This document shows, in pieces, positions 30,379-39,197 of a stretch of 64,000 nt of DNA (within the stretch, counting starts at the first letter, position 1; each line of letters opens with the position of its first letter). The stretch covers positions 2,728,001 through 2,792,000 of the forward strand of contig NZ_CP151636.1 in the NCBI RefSeq assembly GCF_038397745.1. Reading direction: 5' to 3'. This stretch comes from Microbacterium sp. LWH11-1.2. GTDB taxonomy: Bacteria; Actinomycetota; Actinomycetes; Actinomycetales; Microbacteriaceae. A model generated the notes under the pieces. The model ran no database searches, was not told the origin of the DNA, and was given only the letters and a program-made list of their open reading frames with translations. Made by a program: the position numbers and the translations under genes.

Positions 30379-31296
30379 TCAGGAGGCGGTCTCGCTCAGC
30401 ATGGTCATCACCCGCTGCAGCGCGTCGACGGTGAGCCGCACCGAGCGGCGCCGCAGGTTCTCCGGTCGAGCGAGCAGATCGATCATGCGGTGGGTGCTCA
30501 CACCGCGCAGCGGCACGCGGACGATGTCGCGGTCGTCCACGCCGCGCGAGGTGAAGCGGGGCAGCATGCCCAGCACGCCGCCCGCCGCGACGACCGCCGA
30601 CACCGCGCCGTAGTCGTTGATGCGATGCTGCACCTCGATCGGCCGCTTCGCGACCGCGGATACGGCGCGGAGCACGTCATCGGGGGAGTATCCGACGCGG
30701 CTCGTCACCCATCGCTCACCCGCGACGTCCTGCGGCGTGACACTGCGGCGTGACGCGAGCGGATGCGAGGCTGGTACGGCCACGTCGAGGGGTTCGCGGA
30801 TGAGCGTCAGACTGCGCACTCCCTGGGGCGGCCACGGATCGGAGTGCTCCATGCGATGTGCCAGCACGAGGTCGTAGCGGGCCGTGAGCCCGGGGAATTC
30901 GCTCTGCGCGACGTCTTCGTCGGTGAGCTGCACGGTGGGTGCGTCGGGGACATCGGAGAGCTCGCGCAGCAGGGGGCCGAACAGTGCCTGGCCCACGCTG
31001 TGGAAGCCGCTGACGCTCACCACGCCGGTGGCCGTGCCCTCGAAGTCGTCGAGGGCGTTCCGCGCCGCCGCCATCGCATCGATCGCGTCGGCACCGGCCG
31101 CCGCGAGGACCTCACCGGCGGGAGTGAGGACGAGGGTCCTGCCCTCTCGGCGGGTGAGGGGGCTGCGGAAGCCGCGCTGCAGAGCCGCGAGATGCTGCGA
31201 GACCGCCGAGGGGGTCACACGCAGGGCCTCGGCCACGGCGGTGACGCTGCCGAGCGCATGCAGTTCCCGCAGGATCTGCAGCTGATGGAGTTCCAT
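30379..31296 (-). CDS. LysR family transcriptional regulator
   Basis: A 305-residue LysR-type protein. The N-terminal helix-turn-helix is L-G-S-V-T-A-V-A-E-A-L-R-V-T-P-S-A-V-S-Q-H-L-A-A-L, and the remainder is a typical effector-binding domain (V-S-V-S-G-F-H-S-V, D-L-V-L-A-H-R, A-V-V-A-A-G-G-V-L-G-M-L-P-R). ATG 31296 has TAAACT 6 bases upstream, so it is probably leaderless. It is divergent from the threonine catabolic genes tdh-kbl with 82 bases between, the classical arrangement for a LysR regulator and its target. The co-inducer is unknown. Confidence 0.9.
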   Translation of the reverse strand: MELHQLQILRELHALGSVTAVAEALRVTPSAVSQHLAALQRGFRSPLTRREGRTLVLTPAGEVLAAAGADAIDAMAAARNALDDFEGTATGVVSVSGFHSVGQALFGPLLRELSDVPDAPTVQLTDEDVAQSEFPGLTARYDLVLAHRMEHSDPWPPQGVRSLTLIREPLDVAVPASHPLASRRSVTPQDVAGERWVTSRVGYSPDDVLRAVSAVAKRPIEVQHRINDYGAVSAVVAAGGVLGMLPRFTSRGVDDRDIVRVPLRGVSTHRMIDLLARPENLRRRSVRLTVDALQRVMTMLSETAS

Positions 31297-31302
31297 CCCG
31301 AG

Positions 31303-31308
31303 AGTTTA
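31303..31308 (-). promoter_or_regulatory. Predicted -10 of the LysR gene
   Basis: TAAACT on the minus strand, 6 bases before ATG 31296, inside the short divergent promoter region shared with tdh. Confidence 0.55.
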
Positions 31309-31378
31309 GTTCGAGCTACAACGATGGTGCAGACAATGAGGATTGCTCTACAGGGTTCGATGAGGTGGGATCGAGACC

Positions 31379-32422
31379 ATGAAGGCACTGTTCAAAGGCG
31401 CACGCGGTGCAGGTCTCGAACTCGTCGACCGGCCCGATCCGGTGGCCGCCGCGGATGAGGTGATCATCCGGGTGCTCCGCACCGGGATCTGCGGCACCGA
31501 CCTGCACATCCGCCGCTGGGACGACTGGGCCGCTTCGGCGATCGCCGCGCCCCTCATCCCCGGCCACGAGTTCTACGGCGAGGTCGTCGAGGTCGGACCC
31601 CTCGTGCATGACATCGCCGTCGGGGATCGCGTGTCCGGCGAGGGGCACATCGTGTGCGGCACGTGCCGCAACTGCCGCGCCGGGCGACGCCAGATGTGCA
31701 TCCGGACGATCGGCCTCGGACTCCAGCGCGACGGCGCGTTCGCCGAGTACCTGTCGCTGCCCGCTACGAACGTGTGGGTGCATCACGCCGAGGTGAGCCC
31801 CGAGCTGGGCGCGATCTTCGATCCCCTCGGCAACGCCGTTCACACCGCGCTCACCTTCCCGCTCGTCGGGGAGGACGTGCTGGTCACCGGGTGCGGTCCG
31901 ATCGGCCTCATGGCGATCGCGGTCGCGCGGCACGCCGGCGCACGTTTCATCACAGCGACCGACGTCAGCGCCCCGCGGCTGGAGATGGCGCGACGGATGG
32001 GAGCCGACGAGGTCGTCGACGTCTCGAAGCGCGACATCCGCGACGCGCAGCGCGTGCTCGGCCTGCGCGAGGGGTTCGACATCGGATTCGAGATGAGCGG
32101 CTCGGCATCCGCTCTTCCGGCGATGATCGACAACATGAACCACGGCGGGCGCATCGCGATGCTCGGCCTGCCGAGCGCGGGCTTCGAGATCGACTGGGGC
32201 AAGCTCGTGACCCACATGCTCACCATCAAGGGCATCTACGGACGGGAGATGTTCGAGACCTGGAACGCGATGGGGGCGATGCTGCAGACCAGTGCGACGC
32301 TCCGGGACTCGATCGGCCGCGTCATCGCCGATGTCATCCCTGCGCGGGACTGGGAGTCGGGTTTCGCCGCGGCGGAGTCCGCGGGCACGGGCAAGATCAT
32401 CCTCGATTGGACGGAGCTGTGA
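31379..32422 (+). CDS. tdh: L-threonine 3-dehydrogenase
   Basis: A 347-residue zinc-dependent medium-chain dehydrogenase oxidising threonine to 2-amino-3-ketobutyrate with NAD. The catalytic zinc motif is T-G-I-C-G-T-D-L-H, followed by P-G-H-E-F-Y-G-E-V. Structural zinc cysteines are in [15 protein letters not shown], and the Rossmann motif is V-T-G-C-G-P-I-G-L. The assignment within this broad superfamily is supported by the directly overlapping kbl gene, which encodes the next step. ATG 31379; the divergent LysR gene is the probable regulator. Confidence 0.93.
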   Translation: MKALFKGARGAGLELVDRPDPVAAADEVIIRVLRTGICGTDLHIRRWDDWAASAIAAPLIPGHEFYGEVVEVGPLVHDIAVGDRVSGEGHIVCGTCRNCRAGRRQMCIRTIGLGLQRDGAFAEYLSLPATNVWVHHAEVSPELGAIFDPLGNAVHTALTFPLVGEDVLVTGCGPIGLMAIAVARHAGARFITATDVSAPRLEMARRMGADEVVDVSKRDIRDAQRVLGLREGFDIGFEMSGSASALPAMIDNMNHGGRIAMLGLPSAGFEIDWGKLVTHMLTIKGIYGREMFETWNAMGAMLQTSATLRDSIGRVIADVIPARDWESGFAAAESAGTGKIILDWTEL

Positions 32423-33600
32423 TGTACGGGACATTCCAGAAGCATGTGGAGTCGGAGCTGGCGGGGATCGAGGAGGCGGGGCTCACGAAGCACGAGCGCG
32501 GCATCCGCGGTGCGCAGAGCGCCGAGATCACCGCCGACGGCGCCGAGGTGCTGAACTTCTGCGCCAACAACTACCTGGGTCTCGCGGACGACCCGCGGAT
32601 CCTGGACGCGGCGACGACAGCGCTGCAGGAGTGGGGCTACGGTCTTGCCAGCGTGCGCTTCATCTGCGGCACCCAGGAGCAGCACCTGGAGCTGGAGGGT
32701 CGCCTCGCGGGCTTCCTCGGCACCGAGGCCGCGATCCTGTACTCGTCGTGCTTCGACGCGAACGGCGGCGTCTTCGAGACGCTGTTCGGCGCCGAGGACG
32801 CGATCATCTCGGACGAGCTCAACCATGCCTCGATCATCGACGGCATCCGTCTGTCGAAGGCGCGGCGGCTGCGCTACCGCAACCGCGACATGGCGGATCT
32901 CGAGGAGCAGCTGCGTGCGGCATCCGATGCGCGGTTCCGTGTGGTCGTGACGGACGGCGTCTTCTCGATGGACGGGTACATCGCCCCGCTCGCAGAGATC
33001 TGCGACCTCGCCGAGCGCTACGACGCACTCGTGTTCGTCGATGACTCGCACGCCGTGGGCTTCGTCGGCGAGAACGGTCGTGGCACCCCGGAGCTCTGCG
33101 GCGTCGCGGATCGCGTCGACATCTACACCGGGACCTTCGGGAAGGCCCTCGGCGGAGCATCCGGGGGATATGTCGCCTCGCATGCCGACATCGTCGCCCT
33201 GCTGCGCCAGCGCTCGCGCCCGTATCTGTTCTCGAACACCCTCGCTCCGGCGATCGTCGCCGGCACGCTGACGGCGCTCGATCTGGTGGAGGGTTCCGCC
33301 GACCTGCGCGCCCGGCTCCGCGAGAACGCCGCGCACTTCCGTGAGCGGATGACGGCTGAGGGCTTCGACCTGCTCCCGGGGGAGCACCCCATCGTGCCGG
33401 TGATGTTCGGCGACGCCGCGAAGACCGCGCTGATCGCGAAGGAGATGCAGGCGCAGGGGATCTTCGTCACCGCGTTCAGCTTCCCGGTCGTCCCGCGCGG
33501 GCTCGCCCGCATCCGCGTGCAGCTCTCGGCCGCGCACACCGCCGAGCAGATCGACCGGTGCGTCGCGGCCTTCGTCACGGCACGGGAGTCGGTGGGCTGA
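32422..33600 (+). CDS. kbl: Glycine C-acetyltransferase (2-amino-3-ketobutyrate CoA ligase)
   Basis: A 392-residue PLP enzyme that cleaves 2-amino-3-ketobutyrate with CoA to glycine and acetyl-CoA. The PLP lysine is in [12 protein letters not shown], with F-V-D-D-S-H-A-V-G and the N-terminal [10 protein letters not shown] characteristic of the alpha-oxoamine synthase family. The conserved S-V-R-F-I-C-G-T-Q segment favours Kbl over the related biotin and heme enzymes. ATG overlaps the tdh stop (TGATG). Confidence 0.96.
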   Translation: MYGTFQKHVESELAGIEEAGLTKHERGIRGAQSAEITADGAEVLNFCANNYLGLADDPRILDAATTALQEWGYGLASVRFICGTQEQHLELEGRLAGFLGTEAAILYSSCFDANGGVFETLFGAEDAIISDELNHASIIDGIRLSKARRLRYRNRDMADLEEQLRAASDARFRVVVTDGVFSMDGYIAPLAEICDLAERYDALVFVDDSHAVGFVGENGRGTPELCGVADRVDIYTGTFGKALGGASGGYVASHADIVALLRQRSRPYLFSNTLAPAIVAGTLTALDLVEGSADLRARLRENAAHFRERMTAEGFDLLPGEHPIVPVMFGDAAKTALIAKEMQAQGIFVTAFSFPVVPRGLARIRVQLSAAHTAEQIDRCVAAFVTARESVG

Positions 33601-33623
33601 CTCCGGCCTGTGCAGAGGATCTG

Positions 33624-33671
33624 TTGCAAAGAAATACTTGCAAAGAAGTCTTTGCAAGGGTATCTTTGCAT
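33624..33671. promoter_or_regulatory. Four-copy symmetric operator upstream of winged-helix repressor
   Basis: Two direct copies of TTGCAAAGA (33624-33632 and 33638-33646) face two inverted copies, TCTTTGCAA (33649-33657) and TCTTTGCAT (33663-33671). The inner and outer pairs share the same centre of symmetry, between 33647 and 33648. The array spans both promoter hexamers of the downstream gene, strongly suggesting autorepression. Confidence 0.8.
33638..33666 (+). promoter_or_regulatory. Predicted promoter of the winged-helix repressor
   Basis: The -35 TTGCAA (33638-33643) and -10 TATCTT (33661-33666) are 17 bases apart. The -10 ends 7 bases before ATG 33674, so the mRNA is probably leaderless. 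Confidence 0.65.
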
Positions 33672-33673
33672 GC

Positions 33674-34285
33674 ATGACGGATGACACGCAGATCAGGACC
33701 CTCGACTCGGGGGCGCTCAAGGCTCTCGCGCACCCGCTGCGGGTGCGGATCTTCGACATCCTCGCGTCCCAGGGGCCGCAGACCGCGAGCTCGCTCGCCG
33801 CGCTGGTCGGCGAGACGTCGGGGTCGACGAGCTATCACCTTCGTGCCCTCGCCGCGCACGACCTGATCCGCGAGGTCGAAGGCCGCGGCACCGCGCGGGA
33901 GCGGTGGTGGGAGCGCCCCAAGGGACGCATCGACATGCCCGGTCCGGACGAGACCATGTCGCCGGCGAACCGCGCAGCCGCCCAGATCGTGACGTCGGAG
34001 TTCTTCCGCCTGCGCCATGAGACGTTGATGACCTACCTCAACCGTCCGCAGTCCGAGGTGCCCGAGGAGTGGCGCGACGTCGGACTGACGATGACGACGC
34101 ACCTCGACATGACGGCCGCGCAGGTGATGGAGCTCCGCGGTGAGCTCGAAGCGATCGTCGAGAGCGCGATCGAGCGCTTCCGCGGGCAGACCGGGCCCGA
34201 CGTGCGGCGCGTGTCCCTGCGTGCCGAGATCTTCGACCTGCCCCAGGCGGACAGCCGCCGGAACAGCCCTGAGGAGGGATCATGA
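33674..34285 (+). CDS. ArsR-type winged-helix transcriptional regulator
   Basis: A 203-residue regulator with an ArsR-like N-terminal winged helix (L-K-A-L-A-H-P-L-R-V-R-I-F-D-I-L, then S-L-A-A-L-V-G-E-T-S-G-S-T-S-Y-H-L-R-A-L) and a longer helical C-terminal half of unknown ligand. Relatives often sit beside efflux transporters, but here only a 72-residue protein follows in the operon. The start at ATG 33674 fits the predicted leaderless promoter. An in-frame ATG at 33638 is inside the operator and is unlikely. The symmetric operator upstream predicts negative autoregulation. Confidence 0.88.
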   Translation: MTDDTQIRTLDSGALKALAHPLRVRIFDILASQGPQTASSLAALVGETSGSTSYHLRALAAHDLIREVEGRGTARERWWERPKGRIDMPGPDETMSPANRAAAQIVTSEFFRLRHETLMTYLNRPQSEVPEEWRDVGLTMTTHLDMTAAQVMELRGELEAIVESAIERFRGQTGPDVRRVSLRAEIFDLPQADSRRNSPEEGS

Positions 34286-34500
34286 CCACCGCGACGCTCC
34301 GCCTCGCCACCCCCACGCCCTTCGAGCGGATGCTCCAGCGCACCGCGCTCGGGATCGTCCGTCACGTCGAGTGGCGCATCGCCGCGCGCGCCGAGCGCCG
34401 CGAGATCGCCCTCGACATGCTCCGCGAACAGCAGGCCCGCAAGCAGGACCCGCGTGCCGTCGACCTCGCTCTCGCGCAGCTGGGGCTCCCGCTGCGCTGA
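34282..34500 (+). CDS. Small basic protein of unknown function
   Basis: A 72-residue protein whose ATG overlaps the stop of the regulator (ATGA) and is preceded by GGAGGG, so it is a real, co-translated gene. It is predicted to be helical and rich in Arg and Ala (V-E-W-R-I-A-A-R-A-E-R-R-E-I-A-L-D-M-L), with no membrane segment or cysteine. I recognise no family. Its fixed position behind an autoregulated repressor suggests a partner or modulator of that repressor, which is speculative. Confidence 0.7.
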   Translation: MTTATLRLATPTPFERMLQRTALGIVRHVEWRIAARAERREIALDMLREQQARKQDPRAVDLALAQLGLPLR

Positions 34501-34519
34501 TCGGGTTGCAGGTGCGGGG

Positions 34520-34750
34520 TCAGTCCTGGAACGGACGGGCCACGACATCGCCTGCGGCGGTCTGGAAGACCTCCCATCCGGCATCGAGCTCGGCGATCGC
34601 CCTGCCCTCCAGCCAGGTGAGGGTCCAATGGCCCTTCGACCCGCTCGCCGCGGACAGATCCGATTCGACCGCGGCGATCGCCGGACGCAGGGCTGCGGGC
34701 ACCGAGGCCGGTGGCTCCGATCCCGCTGCCCAGCGCGTGCCCAGCTGCAT
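34520..34750 (-). CDS. Small conserved-looking protein coupled to valS
   Basis: A 76-residue protein read leftward. Its ATG (34750-34748) overlaps the valS stop codon as TGATG, indicating coupled translation. It contains L-T-W-L-E-G-R-A-I-A-E-L-D and ends E-V-F-Q-T-A-A-G-D-V-V-A-R-P-F-Q-D, a pattern suggesting a small beta-rich domain. No family recognised. Its only context is valS. Confidence 0.65.
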   Translation of the reverse strand: MQLGTRWAAGSEPPASVPAALRPAIAAVESDLSAASGSKGHWTLTWLEGRAIAELDAGWEVFQTAAGDVVARPFQD

Positions 34751-37356
34751 CACGCGTCCTCGACCGGGGCGAGCTCGATCGCGGTGACCGCGAACTCCTC
34801 GGCCTCCACGAACTCGAGCTCCGCGATGCGGCCGACGGCACGGAGGTCATCGGCGGCCGCACGCAGCGCGGTGAGCTTCGCGGCGGGAGCGGCGATGACG
34901 GCGCGGGAGACCGGGGTCTTCTGCGAGGCCTTGGCCTCGGTCTTCGCGCGCCGGATGCCGATGAGCGCCTCGCTCGCCACGGACAGCACGGCCGGGTCTC
35001 CCTCGCCCGTCGACGAGCTCAGGGACCCAGCCAGCGGCCACTCGGCCGTGTGCACGGAACCCTCCTCGAACCAGGACCAGGCCTCTTCCGTGGCGAAGGA
35101 GAGCACCGGGGCGAGCAGACGCAGCAGGGTCAACAGGGCCAGGCGCAGCGAGAGCGCGGCGGATGCCTGCCCCACGTCGGCCTGGTTGTAGGCGCGCTCC
35201 TTCACGAGCTCCAGGTAGTCGTCGCAGAACGTCCAGAAGAACGCCTCGGTGAGCTCGAGCGCGCGAGCCGCGTCGTAGCGGTCGAAGGCCTTCGTCGCCT
35301 CGACGACCACGTTGTCGAGGGCGGAGAGCATCGACGCGTCGAGTGCGTGCGTGATCTGCGCGCCCTCGGGCACGGGGAAGGACAGTACGAACTTCGCGGC
35401 GTTGAGCACCTTGATCGCCAGGCGTCGGCCGATCTTCACCTGCGTCGGGTTCTGCGGGTCGAACGCCGCGTCCATGCCCAGACGGCTCGATGCCGCCCAG
35501 TAGCGCACGGCATCCGATCCGTGGTTGTCCAGCACGTCGGCGGGCGTGACGACGTTGCCCTTCGACTTCGACATCTTCTTGCGGTCGGGGTCGACGATGA
35601 AGCCGGAGATTGCGGCGTTGCGCCACGGCGTCCTGCCGTCTTCGAGCGTGGAACGGAGCATCGTCGAGAACAGCCAGGTGCGGATGATGTCCTGGCCCTG
35701 CGGGCGCAGATCGAAGGGCGCGGTGAGCTGCCACAGCTCCTCGTCCCGCTGCCAGCCGCCGGCCAGCTGCGGGGTGAGCGACGACGTCGCCCAGGTGTCG
35801 AGGATGTCGGCCTCGGCGTCGAATCCGCCGGCCACGCCACGCTGATCCTCGGTGTACCCGGCGGGGACGTCGGTCGTCGGGTCGATCGGGAGGGACTCGG
35901 CGTCGGGCGCGAGCACGCGGTCGTAGTCGCGCTCCCCGTTCTCGTCGAGGCCGTACCAGAGGGGGATGGGCACGCCGAAGAAGCGCTGCCGCGACACGAG
36001 CCAGTCGCCGGTCAGGCCTCCGACCCAGTTCTCGTAGCGCACGCGCATGAATTCGGGGTGCCAGGCGAGCTCGGTGCCGTGTGCGATGAGCTGGTCGCGC
36101 AGTTCGCCGTCGCGGGCGCCGTTGCGGATGTACCACTGGCGGGTCGACACGATCTCGAGCGGACGATCGCCCTTCTCGAAGAACTTCACGGCGTGGTTGA
36201 AGGGCTTGCCGACCGCGGTCATGTCGCCGGTCTCCTGCAGCTTCTCCACGAGCGCCTTGCGCGCGCTGAACACGGTCTTGCCGCCCATGTTCTCGGCGTA
36301 CCAGGCGGTGGCCTCGTCCGCGCCCACGGATGCGGGCGCCTCGGGCAGGAAGCGCCCGTCCAGGCCGATGGTGGTCATGTTCGGGAGAGACTCTCCGGCG
36401 GTGGTGCGCAGCTCGCGCCACCAGATGATGTCGGTCACGTCACCGAACGTGCAGACCATCGCCGCACCGGTGCCCTTGTCGGGCTGGGCGAGGTGGTGGC
36501 CGTGGATCTCGATCTCGGCGTCGAAGAAGGGCGTGCGCACCTTCGTGCCGATGAGGTGCTTGTGCGGACCTTCCGGGTGCGTCACGATCGCGATGCACGC
36601 CGGGAGCAGCTCCGGGCGGGTGGTGTCGACGGCGATGGAGCCGGAGCCGTCCGCGAAGGGGAATTCGATGGTGTGGTACGCGGCCTGCTGGTCGCGGTCC
36701 TCGAGCTCGGCCTGCGCGATGGCCGAGCGGAAGTCGATGTCCCAGAGCGTGGGGGCCAGCGCCTGGTAGGCCTCACCGCGCTCGATGTTGCGCAGGAACG
36801 CCAGCTGGCTCTGACGGATCGTGTCACCCGAGATGGTGCGGTACGTCTGGGTCCAGTCGACGCTGAGCCCGAGCTGGCGGAACAGCGCCTCGAACTGCTT
36901 CTCGTCCTCGATCGTGAGGCGCTCGCAGAGCTCGATGAAGTTGCGGCGGCTGATCGGCTGCTGGTCGGCCGCACGGCTCGACTTGTTGTCGCCGCCCTCG
37001 AACGGGGGAGTGAAGTCCGCGTCGTAGGGGAGGGACGGGTCGCAGCGCACGCCGTAGTAGTTCTGCACGCGTCGCTCGGTGGGCAGGCCGTTGTCGTCCC
37101 AGCCCATCGGGTAGAACACCGTCTTGCCGCGCATGCGCTCGTATCGTGCCTTGACATCGGTGTGCGTGTACGAGAACACGTGGCCGATGTGCAGGCTTCC
37201 GGATGCCGTGGGCGGCGGGGTGTCGATCGAGTAGACGCCCTCGCGTCCGGCCTGTGCCGCGCGGAGGCGGTCGAACAGGTAGGTCCCCTGCTCCGCCCAG
37301 GCGGCGTCCCACTTCGCTTCGAGACCTTCGAGTGCGGGCTTGTCGGGAATAGACAT
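34750..37356 (-). CDS. valS: Valyl-tRNA synthetase
   Basis: An 868-residue class I synthetase charging tRNA-Val. HIGH is at residues 56-59 (S-G-S-L-H-I-G-H-V), the editing domain is present, and the second signature is K-K-M-S-K-S-K-G-N. The anticodon-binding domain and C-terminal coiled-coil region (R-R-A-K-T-E-A-K-A-S-Q) follow. ATG 37356 is chosen because AAGGAGAC lies just upstream; the open frame extends further but that part is non-coding. The actinobacterial branch with a GWDDNGLPTERRVQ motif is recognisable. Confidence 0.97.
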   Translation of the reverse strand: MSIPDKPALEGLEAKWDAAWAEQGTYLFDRLRAAQAGREGVYSIDTPPPTASGSLHIGHVFSYTHTDVKARYERMRGKTVFYPMGWDDNGLPTERRVQNYYGVRCDPSLPYDADFTPPFEGGDNKSSRAADQQPISRRNFIELCERLTIEDEKQFEALFRQLGLSVDWTQTYRTISGDTIRQSQLAFLRNIERGEAYQALAPTLWDIDFRSAIAQAELEDRDQQAAYHTIEFPFADGSGSIAVDTTRPELLPACIAIVTHPEGPHKHLIGTKVRTPFFDAEIEIHGHHLAQPDKGTGAAMVCTFGDVTDIIWWRELRTTAGESLPNMTTIGLDGRFLPEAPASVGADEATAWYAENMGGKTVFSARKALVEKLQETGDMTAVGKPFNHAVKFFEKGDRPLEIVSTRQWYIRNGARDGELRDQLIAHGTELAWHPEFMRVRYENWVGGLTGDWLVSRQRFFGVPIPLWYGLDENGERDYDRVLAPDAESLPIDPTTDVPAGYTEDQRGVAGGFDAEADILDTWATSSLTPQLAGGWQRDEELWQLTAPFDLRPQGQDIIRTWLFSTMLRSTLEDGRTPWRNAAISGFIVDPDRKKMSKSKGNVVTPADVLDNHGSDAVRYWAASSRLGMDAAFDPQNPTQVKIGRRLAIKVLNAAKFVLSFPVPEGAQITHALDASMLSALDNVVVEATKAFDRYDAARALELTEAFFWTFCDDYLELVKERAYNQADVGQASAALSLRLALLTLLRLLAPVLSFATEEAWSWFEEGSVHTAEWPLAGSLSSSTGEGDPAVLSVASEALIGIRRAKTEAKASQKTPVSRAVIAAPAAKLTALRAAADDLRAVGRIAELEFVEAEEFAVTAIELAPVEDA

Positions 37357-37508
37357 GACGGTCTCCTTGCGCGATGTATGCGGCACTGTGTGAGCGTGCC
37401 TGAGTGTGGGGTGTGTCGACCAGTCTAGCGAGCCGCGGATGTGCTCCCGCCGGAGGGGGCCGGGTCGATCGGAGCGACGCAGATCGACCCGGTCCAACAA
37501 TTCGGCCA

Positions 37509-37514
37509 TAGACT
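37509..37514 (+). promoter_or_regulatory. Predicted -10 of the oligopeptide ABC operon
   Basis: TAGACT, giving a leader of about 30 bases with GAGGAA before the binding-protein gene. It is in the divergent region with valS. Confidence 0.45.
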
Positions 37515-37550
37515 TGAGGCATCCCGACCCGTTCGTCCTGAGGAATCGTC

Positions 37551-39158
37551 ATGCCCGCACATCCCGCGCGTCGTCTCCTGCCCTTCGCCGCGCTCGCCGC
37601 CGCCACCGCGCTCGTGCTGACAGCCTGCGCCGGGCCCTCCGGCGGGAGCGACGGCGAGCTCGTCTGGTCGATCGAAGGAGCGAACCTCTCGGCGGGGCAC
37701 ATGGACCCGCAGGTCAGCCAGCTCGACGTCTCCGGCATGGTGCAGCGCGCGGTCCTCGACTCGCTGGTCTTCCAGGAGGAGGACGGCTCCTTCACGCCGT
37801 GGCTGGCGAAGGAGTGGGAGGTGTCGGACGACAGCACCGAGTACACCTTCACGCTCCGCGACGACGTGACGTTCACCGATGGCGAGCCGTTCGACGCCGC
37901 CGCGGTGAAGGCGAACTTCGACCGGATCGTCGATCCCGAGACCGCGTCGGCTCAGGCCGCCAGCATGCTCGGTGCGGACTTCTACGCCGGCACCGAGGTC
38001 GTCGACGACCACACGGTGAAGGTGACGTTCACGCAGCCCTATGCGCCGTTCCTGCAGGCGGCGAGCACGCCGCAGCTCGGGTTCTACTCGCCGGCGGTCC
38101 TCGAGGAGTCCGCTGACCAGCTGAAGGCGGGCGGCCCCGGCATCACCGTCGGCACCGGCCCGTTCGAGCTCACCGAGTACACGCCCGACCAGGAGATCGT
38201 CTACACGCGCAACGACGACTACGCCTGGGGCCCGCACGGCGAGAAGGCACCGAAGGTCGAGACGCTCCGGGTCGAGATCCAGCCCGAGGCATCGGTGCGT
38301 GCCGGCGTCGTGGAGAGCGGCGAGGCCGACCTCGCCAGCAACATCCCGCCGAACCTGGCGAAGGACCTCGGCGACGGCCTCACGGTCGACTCGGTCGAGT
38401 ACCCCGGACTGCCGTACTCGCTGTACCTCAACGAGAAGTACGGCGTCTTCGCCGACGAGAGGGTGCGGCAGGCGTTCGCCCGCGGCATCGACATCGATCC
38501 GGCCGTGAAGGAGATCTTCTTCGGCCAGTTCCCGCGCGCCTGGAGCGTGCTGGGATCGACCACCCCCGGGTACGACGCCTCTCTCGAAGGAACATGGGAG
38601 TTCGACCAGGACGCCGCCAACGCGCTCCTCGACGAAGCCGGATGGACGGAACGCGATGCCGACGGCATCCGCACCAAGGGCGGGCAGCCGCTCTCCGTGC
38701 GCTGGATCGCCTGGACGCCGGTCCCCGACGACCGCGCCGCTCTCGCGAACGCGATCCAGTCCGACCTCAAGGAGATCGGCATCGACGTGGTCCGCGAGGT
38801 GCTGGAGCCCGGTGCGTACAACGAGCAGTACGGCCCGAAGACGTTCGACCTCACCGACTGGGGCTTCTCCGGCGTGGATCCCGACTTCCTGCGCAGCCAC
38901 CTGCACACGGACGGCTTCCAGAACGCGTCGCAGGTGTCCGATCCGGCGGTCGACGCTCTGCTCGAGCAGGCCGTCGCGTCGAGCGACCAGGACGAGCGCA
39001 ACGTGCTCTACACGCAGCTGCAGGAGTGGAACGCCGAGCACACGGCGATCGTGCCCCTCTACAGCCCGTCCGCGATCACCGCGGTCGGCGAGCGTGTGAA
39101 GGGACTCGCCTACGACCTGTACGGTCGGCCGCTGTTCTACGATGTGAGCGTCGGCTGA
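37551..39158 (+). CDS. Lipoprotein substrate-binding protein of peptide ABC transporter
   Basis: A 535-residue family 5 extracellular binding protein (DppA/OppA type). The signal peptide ends in a lipobox L-T-A-C (cysteine near residue 25), so it is a lipoprotein on the outer face of the membrane. Typical motifs are V-F-Q-E-E-D-G-S-F-T-P-W-L-A-K-E-W-E-V, G-T-G-P-F-E-L-T-E-Y, and R-Q-A-F-A-R-G-I-D. ATG 37551 follows GAGGAA. It heads a four-gene operon with two permeases and a fused ATPase. The substrate may be peptides or another small solute; family 5 also carries nickel and sugars. Confidence 0.92.
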   Translation: MPAHPARRLLPFAALAAATALVLTACAGPSGGSDGELVWSIEGANLSAGHMDPQVSQLDVSGMVQRAVLDSLVFQEEDGSFTPWLAKEWEVSDDSTEYTFTLRDDVTFTDGEPFDAAAVKANFDRIVDPETASAQAASMLGADFYAGTEVVDDHTVKVTFTQPYAPFLQAASTPQLGFYSPAVLEESADQLKAGGPGITVGTGPFELTEYTPDQEIVYTRNDDYAWGPHGEKAPKVETLRVEIQPEASVRAGVVESGEADLASNIPPNLAKDLGDGLTVDSVEYPGLPYSLYLNEKYGVFADERVRQAFARGIDIDPAVKEIFFGQFPRAWSVLGSTTPGYDASLEGTWEFDQDAANALLDEAGWTERDADGIRTKGGQPLSVRWIAWTPVPDDRAALANAIQSDLKEIGIDVVREVLEPGAYNEQYGPKTFDLTDWGFSGVDPDFLRSHLHTDGFQNASQVSDPAVDALLEQAVASSDQDERNVLYTQLQEWNAEHTAIVPLYSPSAITAVGERVKGLAYDLYGRPLFYDVSVG

Positions 39159-39167
39159 TGCCTCTCG

Positions 39168-39197
39168 GTCGTTGAGCGAGCGGAGCGAGACGAAACG
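39168..39197 (+). repeat. Dispersed intergenic repeat (GGTCGTTGAGCGAGCG type)
   Basis: GGTCGTTGAGCGAGCG followed by GAGCGAGACGAAAC fills most of the 39-base gap between the binding protein and first permease and abuts the permease GTG. I recall this motif as a high-copy element in Microbacteriaceae intergenic regions. Only one copy is in this window. Confidence 0.6.

Noticed and set aside
37357..37509. Upstream extension of valS by 51 codons
   Set aside because: AAGGAGAC lies just before ATG 37356 and the extension resembles no ValS N-terminus.
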